Positions 27,424-42,688 are shown, counted from the first letter of the stretch. The stretch is DNA of 64,000 bases from Lota lota (GCA_026745465.1 JACYXH010000479.1:686518-750517), one strand, 5' to 3'. The notes: a model not told the origin generated them from the sequence alone. Program-made: numbers and translations.

Positions 27424-28071
27424 AAAGGCAGCACATGCAAAATATTATTTGCTTAAGATTCAGAGAATCAGAGGAGAACGACATAGACTCACACACACCC
27501 ACACACAAAAGAACATGCACACACACATGCACAAATTTTAAAATGCCCCTCTTCATATTGAGTTAGTCACTAACTCAATACGAAAACTTTTCCACTAACT
27601 GTTAGTAAAACAGTTGGTGGAACTAGTTTCGCCCAAATGGAGTCAGAGGTGAAAGCTGTTGCATACATATGAAATGCTATCTAACATAAACAAAACAAAA
27701 ACACACTAACTGTGAACTAAAGGACATGCAGGCGATGTAATAGTTACTCAATGAAATCGGATTCACAAACTATGACATCATACTGCTTGTGCCAAAGGAG
27801 TGGGGGTGAGGGCGGGGCTACATGTTCCCACGGTGACTAAGGAGCCTGTAAGCACCGAGCTCCAGGTTGATTGGCAAATGTGTCACATACAGAGAGAACC
27901 TCTCAACTGCCATAAAAAAAAAACTCAATCGACCAATCACTGTGTCTCCTTCACACGTCGACCGTCTTCATCCGAACACACAGCTAGACTAGGATGGAGA
28001 TATTCTGACTCCTGATTCACGGATCTCCATGGGTACAGTAACAACATGATACTTCTTAAGGGGGGAAGGAA

Positions 28072-28102
<31 letters not shown>

Positions 28103-28220
28103 AAGGGGGAGAAGAAGGAAAATGGATTGATAGAGACGAAGGTTTGATGCCTGCAGGTCTTAATGTGAGTCAGCTTCACTTTGACATTGGGTGCCTGTGA
28201 CAGCCTCCTAGCTTGACTCA
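27424..28220. other. Unique DNA with a 25-base palindrome
   Basis: TATTGAGTTAGT (27556-27567) and ACTAACTCAATA (27569-27580) form a perfect 12-bp inverted repeat around a single C. A GA-rich patch lies at 28069-28110. No gene. Confidence 0.6.
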
Positions 28221-28285
28221 GTGTGTGTGTATGTGTGTGTGTGTGTGTGTGTGTGTTTGTGTGTGTTTGTGTGTATGTGTATGTG
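28221..28285. repeat. (GT)n microsatellite
   Basis: GT array, pure to about 28255, then interrupted. Confidence 0.92.
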
Positions 28286-28529
28286 TGAAATCTGCATAAC
28301 ACACATAGACACACACGCAGATTGCACATTCGTACAGTACAGCACATTTCAATTGGAGACAGTTTGAGGCCAGTGAAGCAGAAGAAAACAGACACAATTG
28401 AACAGTTAGAAACAAACACACACAGACACACACAGACACACACTCATCCCCCACCCACACACCCACGTACATACAGTTGACAAGTTGATAACTTTAGAGA
28501 GAGAAGGAATTAGTGTCACAGAGTGCATG

Positions 28530-28620
28530 TCCAGCCAACTGCTACCGTGGCAACGAGACTTAATTACTCATCACCTCGCGTGCTGACAGATTTAAAGCCG
28601 TGCTCCCTGATCACTGTAAC
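28530..28620. promoter_or_regulatory. RFX-type X-box and flanking unique DNA
   Basis: GCTACCGTGGCAAC (28541-28554) is close to the RFX X-box consensus GTTRCC-N2-GGYAAC: both half-sites with the 2-base spacing. A TTAATTA homeodomain-like site follows at 28560-28566. Function is not shown. Confidence 0.35.
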
Positions 28621-29367
<747 letters not shown>

Positions 29368-29489
29368 TATGTTTGTTTGTCTGAGTTCCTAGTTATGTGG
29401 CGGTGTTTGCATATGTCAGTGTGTGGGGTTTATGCACTTTTATATGCGTGTATACAGTATTTGTGTGTAGTATATGTGTATATGGTATC

Positions 29490-29720
29490 ATTGTAGGTGT
29501 GTGTGTGTGTATGTGTGTGTCTGTGTGAGTGTGGTATATGTATTCGGGCATGCAATATTTTCTGTGTTGCACATCAACACGTCTGCCCTTGCGTTAATGT
29601 AAACATGCATGCAAACGACCCAAAGGCCATGAGGACTTTAATGTGTGTGTGTGTGTGTGTGTTTGTGCGTGTGTGTGCGTGCCATGCGTGTGTGTGTGTG
29701 TGTGTGTGTGTGGGGGGGTG
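29490..29720. repeat. Two (GT)n arrays
   Basis: GT arrays at about 29496-29532 and 29643-29711, the second ending in a G7 run. About 110 bases of unique DNA lie between. Confidence 0.9.
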
Positions 29721-30379
29721 TGGGTGTGTTCACCTGGACCCCTTCTCCCCTTACACACCCTTATAAAAACAGCTTACCGTGCATTCATGTAAAAGCTATT
29801 GATTTCCCTCCTCTTCATTCTTCAATGGATCGATAGCCATCCAGTGCAAGCATGTGAACACGTAGCTAAAAAATCAGTGAACAAGATCCTTGATGTCAGT
29901 TTTTTTTTTTGTTCTCAAGGTTTTCACAAGAATGGACACTAATTGGCAGCTTGCTTTGAGCACTGTGTCGGGTGCACACTATTTGTCACGCTCAACGGTT
30001 TTGTTAAGACGTCTCTCCACTCTCCAGAAAGTGCACTGTCTCAAATTTGTTGAAATAGCTTGCATGGCACAGCCGACAAGGAATCCCAATTAGTAAAAAT
30101 GTTTCAAATTTGAATTATGTTTGCCCAACACGCCACATGCTCTCATAAAACCTACCGACCCATGCGCTGATATTGCTGTCAATATTTTCCAACTTTCAAT
30201 TACTCTCGTGTTAAAGGCACTAAACGAAGACCCAGATCTTTGTTTGTTTATGTTTTTGCAGCCATTAATCGCAGCTTTTACACCGTTGTCTAACATCATG
30301 CTGCTAAATTCACTCCTACACGATTTCATTACTGTGCCATTAAATATTCATAGAATTTGAATGGAAAACATTGAGCGTT

Positions 30380-30380
<1 letters not shown>
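29721..30380. other. Unique DNA, no gene seen
   Basis: AT-rich unique sequence. A 79-residue frame at 30121-30360 overlaps one on the opposite strand, and neither is recognisable. Confidence 0.45.

Positions 30381-30381
<1 letters not shown>

Positions 30382-30420
<39 letters not shown>
30382..30420. repeat. (GT)n microsatellite
   Basis: About 19 GT units. Confidence 0.96.
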
Positions 30421-30421
<1 letters not shown>

Positions 30422-30518
30422 TGCGTGTGTGGTGTGTGTTTTGCCTATAGTTTTCTCTGTAAAAAAAACATTGCTTGGCATCGCCCCCTCCCCCACATTT
30501 ACTTTTAATGCTTTTAAT

Positions 30519-30540
30519 GGGGGGGGGGGGGGGGGGGGGG
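30519..30540. repeat. Poly-G tract, G22
   Basis: Uninterrupted G22, followed by a TGTG-rich stretch to about 30605. Confidence 0.96.
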
Positions 30541-30605
30541 TATGTGTGTGAGTGTGTACCTGTGGGTTTACGTGTGAGTGCTGGGTTGTGTGTAAATGCG
30601 TGTGT

Positions 30606-31410
30606 GTATTGCATGTATTCTTGTGCTTGTGGACTGGGGACTGTTGACACGGTGGATTAATAAGACTTAGGGTTGGTGTTCAACGTAAACAATGAATGCT
30701 GTACGTAAATGCCTAATGTTGTCCACCACCACTACCATCTGTTGAGTCATCGAGGGAAAAACATGATCTTCATTAAATCCAATGCCCCACGATCTAGCTG
30801 CTCTTAGATTACATACTTTCTAGTTAGTATCCGAATACTCCATACAGTTAGCATGTTCATCCATTTGTAGCATGAGCATAGAGGTTGAGCATGGGCTCAA
30901 TATATCAAGAGAGCAGTCCGCGGGGCATACCAGCTATAGGCATAGGGGGAGAGGAGTAATCCGTTGTGCAGGTCCAGGGTCAAAGTGTAGCGAGAATAGT
31001 AGAGAACCCAGGCTACGGCTCAAATGGTTTAGTCCAGGCAACAATCAAAGGTCAAAAAACACGGGCGGTCAGACATTATTATTGATGTAAAGCCATGTGA
31101 ATGGTGCTATTTAAATCAACTTTACTTCCTTCATATAAAAGTATATTTGTATACAAGCTATATATTTCCCCTATGAGAGGAGGAGTCAGAGGAAGGAGAG
31201 AGCAAGCCGCCACTCTAGCAGAAGCAGGTGTATGGAAGAAAATGCAAGGGGTTGGGAAGGAAGGAGAGGAGGAGGAGAGGAGTAGTGAGGCAGAAGGGCA
31301 GGGGGAGGGGCGACAGTAGGCTGACAGCACCTGCCGCAGTTTGAAAGGCCACCGTCATGCACCTATCCCATGATGCTCTCTGGATGTCAGCACCACACAG
31401 AGAGACACAG
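30606..31410. other. Unique DNA, no gene seen
   Basis: Unique sequence with a GGAG-rich patch at 31170-31315. No gene. Confidence 0.45.
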
Positions 31411-31421
31411 CAATACACACA

Positions 31422-31463
<42 letters not shown>

Positions 31464-31870
31464 CACTCACACGTGCACATACATACACACACTCACTCAC
31501 ACACATACACACACACAGCAGCAGCAAGTGGCGTCTTCTGGGCTAATCACAGCACTGTCTCCCTCTCCCTCCATATTTCTCTTTCTATTTCTCACTATTT
31601 CTCTCTCTTTCTTCCTTTCTCTCACACAAATGTACTCTGTGTCTTTAATTCTCTGTCGCTCCCCATTTCTCACTCTCTTTCTTTATCTATCGCTCTCTCT
31701 CCCTATTTGTTTATGCCTCTCCCTCCCTTTTGAATCTATATCAGTGTCTTTCCCACAGCAGTCACACACAAACTATTTTGCTCGCTCTCTTTCATAGACA
31801 TACACACTTTATGTCTCTGTCTCTTTCACTCTCTCTCTCTCTCGGTCTCTCTCTCACTTTCTTTCTCTCT
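31411..31870. repeat. (CA)n array followed by CT-rich tract
   Basis: CA-rich to about 31517, then degenerate CTTTCTCT sequence to about 31870. Confidence 0.88.
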
Positions 31871-32360
31871 CATAGACATACAGTCACACCCAAAGCACTG
31901 TGGGTGTGTGGGTGTGCATATGTGTGTGGGCATATGGGTCGATGTTAATATTAATTTACCATGTATTCTCCTGAGAGTTCCATTCATACCATGTCTGACC
32001 CACGGGAGGTCATCAAAAGGTGGACTCCCCATCACACACACGTCTCCCGATTCAACATGATACACCCCACACTCTCGTCTCATGAAAGTGTTCAGTCACA
32101 GGGACGTGCACGTGGTGGTGGGGTTTTTAGTGGATTAGTGGATCCCAACTGTATCTCTACACGCTGTTGCAAAAAACTCGTGCAAGTCTCACACCGCCGC
32201 CATTTCGCCCTGCAGTATAAACGGAGAGAGAGAATGGCGGCCCTTGACGGCATCACATCTTTTATTAGTGTGGTTGCAAAGCAAGCCACATTGTTGTAAT
32301 CATGTGTCTTATTATTATTAGTTTGGTTGCAAAGTAAGCCACACTATTGTTATCATGTGT

Positions 32361-32363
<3 letters not shown>
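31871..32363. other. Unique DNA with a short duplication
   Basis: GTTGCAAAG..AGCCACA and CATGTGTCTT recur at about 32272-32312 and 32324-32363, a ~52-base tandem pair next to the TA array. No gene. Confidence 0.55.

Positions 32364-32394
<31 letters not shown>
32364..32394. repeat. (AT)n microsatellite
   Basis: About 15 AT units. Confidence 0.95.
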
Positions 32395-32398
<4 letters not shown>

Positions 32399-32415
32399 TC
32401 TATTTAATATTGAAA

Positions 32416-33260
32416 GTCAATTGGGGAAAATCGCTGAAATCAACCACCTGAACACATGGGCGTTGTCAAATTAAATCCACATATGTAGACCAAAAGTAAG
32501 GAGGTCTCCAAAATGTTTTGTCCCGCTATGACCACAGAGGGTGCTATAACTAGTGGTCAAACCTTAACAGCCATGCTCCTCACCCAGTTTTATAAAAAAA
32601 ATCTGAAATTGGTATCTGGGCCTCATTTGACATCTTTTTGCCTCAAGGACCCATGCGGTCCGTCTGGATAGATTTTGCTGTAGCCTACCTTGAACGTTTT
32701 GGAAAACCTTGAAAAAATCTGAAAAAGTGACCCGTAAAGCCACATACTCCTTAATACTGCCCAACCTTATGGTATTATTTTGATTTTGATTCTGTAAAGA
32801 AATGTCAGAGTTATGGCTGATTTATGCGAAAATAGGATCATGCAAATGAGCCGCCATTGTTAAATAAATCCCATGTCCGGTTCAGAGGACCCCAGGGACC
32901 TATAACTTGGAGGAGCCATCAAGGACATCCCCCTTAGGTAATGTGGACAGTTTTGTAATGATAGATTTAAAAAAAAAAATACGTCATAGGGTCAATTTCT
33001 AATTACCACTGTTGCAGGTGCTCAGCGAGCTATTTTTTTATGATGGAAGTCAATGGGGATACAACGCTGACTTCAACCATTCCGAAGGTGAACAACGTAG
33101 AGTTGTCAAAGTTAGTACGCATATAAATTTTTTGCATAAGCAGGTCTCCAAAAAGTAAAGTACCCCTTTGGCGGAAGGGGGCGCTATAACTCGCAATAAA
33201 ACAATAACAATCAGCCCCATTGTTCAATCAATCGCAAGTCCGCTGCAAATGGCCCAGGGA
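32416..33260. repeat. Diverged dimeric repeat, unknown family
   Basis: Two modules share anchors in the same order: GTCAAT(T)GGGG (32416, 33049), AGGTCTCCAAAA (32502, 33142), GCTATAACT (32543, 33183) and CCATTGTT (32854, 33217). The offset is 633-640 bases for the first three and 363 for the last, so module 2 has lost about 277 internal bases. No coding frame or transposon end is visible. Confidence 0.7.
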
Positions 33261-34366
<1,106 letters not shown>

Positions 34367-34373
34367 ACTCACG

Positions 34374-34607
<234 letters not shown>

Positions 34608-36472
34608 CGTTATCTAAAAGCTGACACGCTCAGCAGGACAGTCTCTTCTTCCTCTTCATCATTTATTCACAAGCGCAGCAACACTGCGGCACAGCCTATG
34701 GAGCAAAAACATTTATTTATTCTCAGCATTCTTCCGTTTCCCACCACAAAGCTCATTTTCCCAGCAGCCACTGCAGGCCTCAAAACAACAGCAACACGGT
34801 TGCCATTCAGATTCCTGAAGTCGGTTCTGGTTAGCCTGTAAAATTATGATCCGGTTGTAAACTGCTGAGGGAGGATGTTGGTGTAACTGGATGCATGTGG
34901 ACTATATGTATATATACATATCCAGTAATTCATATATATATTAATGACGCAAATATTTATGTATTCATATCTTCTGGTATGAGCGGTATGTGTTGAATGG
35001 GATCATGTGTCAAGGAGACAGGATATGCTGAAGGTCTTTGGAGGTGGTCTGCAAAAATGCATTGTCCCCTAAGTTTCTTATTGGATGGAGAGAAGCTGCT
35101 GAGTGGACTTACAATGGTGTCGGAGTGATCACTCAGCAAACAGGGAGACATTTGGAGGTTCAAGAATGGCACGGGATACTATGGTGCATTGTTCGGGGAA
35201 GGAGGTCATTTTGAAGCTATTGGCAATTCTAGACAATGCAGCTCAGTGACTGTATTCATGTGTTGACTGAATACAATCACACTCGAACAAAAAGTATTAT
35301 TAACTCACAAACATACATAAACATAACATACGAAAATGGGTTCAAAGTGACGCTATAATCGTTAGCATGCCGTGGGTGCTAATAGGTTACTGAAGAGCGT
35401 TTTCAATGCTCATTGAAAGTTGTGTGCGTCTTGTGTGCTTCTTGTCTGCGGTGCATTGTGGGCAAAGTGTTTATGATTTCCCTCATGTGTTTGTTGACTT
35501 GGCAAAAGGCATTATTCATATTCGCCTGGTATGTTGGAAGCTAGGACAACAAAGCAATTTGCTGAATGGCTGGAATTAGCGGCGTTTAATTTGATTCTAT
35601 GACAACCGCAGCGGTTGTAAGAAAATAAGAGGGACAAAAATAAGAGGGACCAAAACACGTTTAAGAACCTCAACAAGTCGTCTTTTGTCATCATCATTCA
35701 TCAAAGGATAAATGCTGTTCTTAGAGTTGAAAATAAATCAAATTGCGGGGTTATTTTATATTAGAGAGCCTGTTTTTTTTTCAAATTTTTTATTCTGTTG
35801 CTAGGGGGTCAGTGTTCAATAAATAAAATCAACAGTAATAAAAGCCGAAAATCCATCATGATGCTATGATTGCAGTTTTTCATTAGTGCTGACATGGAGG
35901 GAGATGACGGCTAGCTTCTCATGAAACATCCAATGTTTAATTACACCTATATTATATATCAGTTTATATGTCTGTTTTTTTAACAATAGGTTTAGAGGAA
36001 GCAGGTGACGCATTCTTGTTATCTGTCTGAGATATAGTCAATAACATTGAACACAATAGAGTTTAATAGCAACATGTTCATAAAGCCTGGAAGATGAATG
36101 GCTTAGTTCAGGGTCGCGTGTTCAAACATCAATATCCCTGAAGCAGAGTTATTTATCATCCTGATTGGTCAGGATGATGTGAGTGAAAAATCTGAAAAAC
36201 AGGTGTAAAATATCGTTCTTCACTGTTAAAAAACACATCTAACAATTTAAATAAAGATGAAAGGCTTTTGACCGAACTTTTAAGGTACATTTACAGGAAA
36301 AGAGACCTATCATAGTGGTTGTATAATTAACAAGGTTGCATTGTGAAAATTTTATTGTTCTCAAGATCAACATCCTTTGATCCGTGAAAAAGGTTTCTGC
36401 CTTACGTGGATGTGATCATTGCAGTGACCCATATCTGTCTTTCTGTCATCATTTTTAAAGGTCTCTCTTGAG
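34608..36472. other. Unique interval of about 1.9 kb, no gene recognised
   Basis: Repeat-poor. A possible damaged SINE head lies at about 36100-36130 (CTTAGTT, then GGTCGCGTGTTCAAAC). Directly after it, ATCATCCTGA (36155-36164) pairs with TCAGGATGAT (36169-36178) across TTGG. No coding frame is recognised. Confidence 0.4.
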
Positions 36473-36481
36473 AGAGAGAGT

Positions 36482-36521
<40 letters not shown>
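36473..36521. repeat. (GA)n microsatellite
   Basis: GA array with one TGAGACAG interruption at the left. Confidence 0.93.
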
Positions 36522-36524
<3 letters not shown>

Positions 36525-37452
36525 AAAGAGATGACCTCCATTTTCCAGGAAGTGTGGGGGAAGGGCAAGGGGTGCTGATGAAAATCAGAGGCCAGGTGTG
36601 AGTCACAAAAAGGGGGAGGGGGTGCCCATCATTCATCACTTCTCCACGGCAACATGAGTAAGATCCCCCCCCCCTCGTAAAGTACTGCCTCAATCCACGA
36701 CGTAGGATGAAGGACAGGGCATATGTGTGTGTGTGCTTGTGTATGTGTGTGTTTGAGAGAGAGAGAAGGCGGTGGGGGGGGGTTTACAGACTCAACCTGT
36801 CAACACTCAGAACACTCCAAGCCTCTACCCCTCTGAGGTCCACACCAAGCCCAAAAGAAAAGCACCGGAAGCCCTTTGGTCAGCGATTCTGTCCATCCTG
36901 GATACTTCACTAGCATCTGACAACTTGGTGTCCTCTAGGTCCCTCTCACCCTTGACCTCAACGTCGCTAGCTTAGGCAACAAGGCAAATAAGTTCCATGA
37001 GAGTAAAAAAACAAAAACAAAAACGATGACACCGTCCTGTTTATGCTCTCAGCTGCGCCTGGATACTGATGAAGAAGATGATGATGATGACGTTGATGAA
37101 GTTCCCAAGTCACTGTAAAATGTTACTGAGTTTGTTTGCTTTAGGGGGACATCTCTTAGGGCTGTGTCTGTCCGACAGAGAGGACATGATGAATAAGAAG
37201 GAGGAGCTTAGTGAAGTAGAAGAGGTTAAGGTCGTTGGTCACTACGTCTCCTTTTAAAACCCAGTGAGTGAGAGAGTGAGTGAGTCCACTGCAGCATGTA
37301 CTTTGATTTAGATAACATCAAAGCTGCATGATATTTCATAATATTCACTAAATAATCTTTGGATTGGCATCAGTGTGTTTTGTGTACAGCAAAAAAAGCT
37401 TGATTCATCATTATGCATGATTTCTTTTGAACAGCTATCTGATGTTGTAGCA

Positions 37453-37455
<3 letters not shown>
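36522..37455. other. Unique DNA, no gene seen
   Basis: Unique sequence with a short GT/GA patch at 36720-36770 and a GATGATGATG run near 37068-37090. Confidence 0.45.

Positions 37456-37490
<35 letters not shown>
37456..37490. repeat. (TG)n microsatellite
   Basis: About 17 TG units, ending 12 bases before a possible splice acceptor. Confidence 0.95.
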
Positions 37491-37492
<2 letters not shown>

Positions 37493-37502
37493 TATTTTGC
37501 AG

Positions 37503-37597
37503 GGCGTGTCTGTGCCGTGCCGGAGCCCGGTCCAGGGGAGGCTCTGCAGCAGAACGGGGTGGGGCAGCCGCTGATTTTACTGCATGCTTTCTCCAAG
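37503..37597 (+). other. Possible coding exon, weak
   Basis: A GC-rich 95-base segment sits between TTTTGCAG and AAG|GTATAC, which read as a splice acceptor and donor. Two of the three frames are open throughout; one contains VPEPGPGEALQQNGVG. I do not recognise the peptide. The acceptor lacks a good polypyrimidine tract because a TG microsatellite lies directly upstream. The segment could be chance open sequence in a GC-rich patch. Confidence 0.18.
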
Positions 37598-37649
37598 GTA
37601 TACCCCCTCCTTAACAGGAAGGAGGAGAGGAGACGGGAAGAGTCATGAC

Positions 37650-37682
37650 AGTCCACACACTCACACACACACATACACGCAG

Positions 37683-37728
<46 letters not shown>
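37650..37728. repeat. (CA)n microsatellite
   Basis: CA array interrupted near 37670-37685 and pure at 37686-37728. Confidence 0.94.
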
Positions 37729-37732
<4 letters not shown>

Positions 37733-38173
37733 ACACACGGCTCTGTGGCAACAGCTTAGCTCCACCACGACCTTGAGGGATGGATGCGGCGGCGCTACAG
37801 CAGCGCTACAGCAGCACTGAGTGGCCATGTGGACGCTCATCAATAACAATGAAGGACGGCCCCCAGGGGTCTCAGTGTGAGATCCCTACCACACATCCAG
37901 GAGCCCCCCCTTCCCCCTAGCGGGGTCAGCCGTAATACGGAAACACCACTGCCCGATGCCCCCTCACCCCTCACCCATCTGGAGATTAATTACGGCTGCT
38001 TCCACATTACACCCCCCCCACCCCTCCCCCAACACACACACACAGACTCACTCACACATCCCCCCACCCCCGGCTACACACCCACACAATGTCCCTCGAG
38101 GGAACCTTGACTTCTGCAACCGCTCCCTGCACCTCCTCCCCATCCACAACCTCCTCCTCCCAACGCCCACACA

Positions 38174-38177
<4 letters not shown>
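37729..38177. other. C-rich unique DNA, no gene seen
   Basis: C-rich with short CA runs and CCCC patches. Apparent frames are compositional. Confidence 0.45.

Positions 38178-38211
<34 letters not shown>
38178..38211. repeat. (TG)n microsatellite
   Basis: About 17 TG units. Confidence 0.95.
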
Positions 38212-38215
<4 letters not shown>

Positions 38216-38507
38216 CATCATAACTCAATCTCGCCTATTTATGGGCACATTGAAAATCCACCAGACCCCTGGATTACAGCCCCCTTTTTCACCCCACGTT
38301 GACATCCTCCCCCCACTCTGAAGCCTACAGACTTCATATTTTCCTATTATAAACTTTAACACATCCTATTTCATTTCCCCTCCAACCCACACCAACACAG
38401 TATTGTAATCACATGTGCAATGCAGTGGCAGGATGCAGAACCGTAAGCCCCCCGTTAGCCCCGTTATCAGTGTGGTTGTAGCGCTACGCTCATCACTCAC
38501 CGCTCTG

Positions 38508-38531
38508 CCCCCCCCCCCCCCCCCCCCCCCC
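38508..38531. repeat. Poly-C tract, C24
   Basis: Uninterrupted C24; G-quadruplex potential on the minus strand. Confidence 0.96.
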
Positions 38532-38534
38532 ACC

Positions 38535-39640
38535 CCCGAGAGCTAGCACCGCCATTAGCAATCGATGGAGTGCTTGGAAGATGAGAGACAATAAAGAATC
38601 CCCCTCATAAAAATCGATCTGCCAAAACACCACCTATAAAGTCTTCCTTTGGTCTAGTTGGGGGGAGGTGATGTCGCCAAATGCCTGCATACCATACATC
38701 AAGGCCCAATTAGATGTGGTAATTATGATATATCAGCGCTGCATACTCGTATCTGTAAAGGGACCCTTGTCTTTACTTAATGATAACGATAATGCCAAAC
38801 AAAGTGTCATGAATAAATGATGACAGTTGTATATATTTTTCTACTTATCTGTTAATTAGCTTAGTTATTACCAAAGAACATTTGTTAACCCTTTACATAC
38901 ATCCCATTTTTATATAGATCGGTATTGACGATTCAGCCCACTAATCGGTCCGGAGCTACGTATCTATTGGCGCAATAATTTATATTGCTACCACATGGGA
39001 TATGATCACCAGCACCATTATCGCTCCGATGCTTATGAGGACCTAAGTGAGGTCTGTTATACCTTACACTTCAATCTGCACAGGCTGAAAGCTAAAGCCA
39101 TAAAACCGAATGCTATGATGGAAGTGTAGGGGGTAGGTGTTGGTGGGAGGGATTGTAGCTGACATTGGGCTGCTCTCTCCGGAAAAGTGCTGACATAAGA
39201 TCCATCATTCTGTTCCATCCACAGGAACACGGAGGATTGTGTCCTGATTAAGGGAGTTACTTCTGTCTCTGCCCTGGCCTTTAAGGTGTCTGAATATATA
39301 TAAGGTCACTGTTCTTCGCCGGTTACCAGCAGACTGTAGTTGAGTAGTTTAGTATCGATGTGATAATGTATGGAGCTGGCAATGTCCCTCTCCCTTATCA
39401 TTTTCTTTCATGTTTTTTTTTAAATAACTACACAGGTCATAATCACAGGTAGAAATACTTTATCGTTATAGAAATATCTATTTGTATATTTCTGCTGATA
39501 CTTATTCGTTTCACTTACTTACTTACTCATTATTGTTATTGCGAGTCTTATTAATATTATTCCGCCACATTCAGTAGTTCGGCATGTTCCCCCGGCTAAA
39601 TGTTTACCAAAATGTATTTAAAATGATTATCTCCTTTCTA
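38535..39640. other. Repeat-poor interval, candidate conserved non-coding DNA
   Basis: About 1.1 kb without simple repeats and with homeodomain-type cores (CAATTAG near 38707, GTAATTAT near 38719, TTAATTAG near 38852). No coding frame is recognised. Conservation cannot be tested here. Confidence 0.3.
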
Positions 39641-39649
39641 ATTGTTATT

Positions 39650-39706
39650 ACTGTCCTGTACTTCTGTTGTGACACCTGCCTGGGATTAATAAAGTCCTAT
39701 CTTATT
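39650..39706 (+). mobile_element. Probable LINE 3' tail
   Basis: GGGATTAATAAAGTCCTATC (39682-39701) after TGTGACACCTG resembles the 3' end shared by many fish LINE copies (GGGATTAATAAAGTATCTATC). Only the tail is recognisable and no reverse transcriptase is present. Confidence 0.5.
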
Positions 39707-40891
<1,185 letters not shown>

Positions 40892-40894
40892 AGG

Positions 40895-40970
<76 letters not shown>

Positions 40971-40985
40971 GTCTCTCGCTCTCTG
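40892..40985. repeat. (CT)n microsatellite
   Basis: CT array, pure to about 40964, then CTGTCT variants. Confidence 0.96.
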
Positions 40986-41204
40986 GTCTCAGAAGTCTAG
41001 CTGACAAGCCTAGCCATGTTCTCAGAGTGAGCGATGTAATGGAGAGTATTTTCTGTCTCTCTGTCTCCCTTCCTGAACTCTGTGTCTTGCTCAGAGCAAA
41101 CACCAAAAAACACCAAAAAAGCCAGACACAAAAATTCAGAAGCAAGAAGCCTGCCGTTTTCTAAGTAATCATTTTCTGTAACTCTGTCACGGAAACAGTT
41201 ACTT

Positions 41205-41465
41205 TCCTTTACCTGAACTGAACTCTTATCCTTTCCCTATCTTACCTTACCTAAACTGTTAACTTTTCCCTACCTTACCTTACCTTACCTTTCCTTACCA
41301 TGTCTTACCTTACTTTACCAAATCTTACCTCACCTTTTATCCTTTCCTTACATTACCTTACCTTACCTTGCCCTACCTTACTTTACCTTACCCAAACTCA
41401 ACTCTTATCCTTTCCATACCTTACCGTAATGTATCTTGCCTTTCCTCAGCTCTTACCTTAATTGT
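41205..41465. repeat. Degenerate (TACCT)n array
   Basis: About 260 bases built mainly from the pentamer CCTTA/TACCT, with interspersed ACTCTTATCCTTTCC blocks that recur at about 41222, 41337 and 41401. Confidence 0.9.
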
Positions 41466-41778
41466 GAGGTGGGCTATTTCTAAGAAACAGAGCAGCAGCG
41501 AGTGCTAACTTCTCAGTTTCAGCAGATACCTGAGTCAGTGCGGTGTGTGTTTCTGCTGTGAATACAGTGTCCCAGAATGCCGTAGATTTAGCACACCTTT
41601 CATCCCCTCCTCCCCTCCTCCTCTCCTCCTTCTGCACCCCCCCTCCCCACCCCACCCCTCCACGCTCAGCTTACTGCAGTGGGTGTGGCCTGACGTGTGT
41701 GTTGCTGTAGCTAGGTATTGATCTGCCCCGCGGTGTGCTGGCTGCACTGAAAATAGCCGCAGCTAGCACCTCCAGGGA
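41466..41778. other. Unique DNA with C-rich patch, no gene seen
   Basis: CTCCTC/CCCC-rich at 41600-41665. Nothing coding. Confidence 0.45.
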
Positions 41779-41880
41779 CCCTCCTCCTCCTCCTCCCCTC
41801 CTCCTCCTCCTCCTCCTCCTCCTCCTCCTCCTCCTCCTCCTCCTCCTCCTACTCCTCCTCCTCCTCCTCCTCCTCCTCCT
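41779..41880. repeat. (CCT)n trinucleotide array
   Basis: About 33 CTC/CCT units with two interruptions. Poly-Arg or poly-Gly readings on the minus strand are artefacts. Confidence 0.97.
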
Positions 41881-42140
41881 CACAGTGTAATGAAGAACAC
41901 AGACTAGATACTGCAGATCCCTGCCGTCCTCACCTACACCTTATACTCTCTATCTCTCTTGTTCTCTTTCTCTCTCTCATTCTATCTCTCCTCTTCTAAT
42001 TTTCTCTTTTTCTCAACAATTCTTCCATCCATCTGGCTCCTTTTTTTATTCCCTGTTTTTTCTTGCTCTCATCCTTCAAAGGAGGTAAGGAGGACACGGG
42101 GACCTCTACGATGGCCTCCTCTTTTCTCTGTTATGTAACA
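41881..42140. other. CT-rich then unique DNA
   Basis: CT-rich at 41945-42020. No gene. Confidence 0.45.
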
Positions 42141-42440
42141 TACACACACACATGCACATGTACACACACGTACACAGGCATATACAGGCACACACACATG
42201 CACAGGCACACACACACATGCACATGTACGCACACACACACACATACATGCATACATACATACATACCTACATACATACACACACATACACACACGCATA
42301 CACACACACACACACACAAAAAACCTTACCTTGCCTCTACTGTCTTCCCGGGGACTGTGTTTGGGTCTCCTTTGTTTGAGGTTTGTGTGTGTGTGTTTGT
42401 GTGTGTGTATGTGTGTGTGTGCATGTGTATGTGTATATAG
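42141..42440. repeat. Degenerate CA block and GT block
   Basis: CA/CATA-rich to 42318 (including ACATACATACAT at about 42243-42275). A GT-rich block follows at 42383-42438. Confidence 0.9.
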
Positions 42441-42595
42441 TCTCTGTAGCATCTCTCTCTGTCTTAAACACAGCAGCCCGTGCTATAAATCTAACAAAGT
42501 AACAGTTGTTCCCCCTACCCTCTTCTTCTGTAGTTATTAATGATGTGCTGCGTGCCGAGAGAGCTGAGCCGGACAAAGCCAGGAGCCGACAGCCC

Positions 42596-42625
42596 ACCCC
42601 ACACACACACACACTCACACTCACA

Positions 42626-42688
<63 letters not shown>

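Noticed and set aside
41671-41883. Poly-arginine open frame on the minus strand
   Set aside because: Product of the (CCT)n trinucleotide array, with no conserved flanks or start context.
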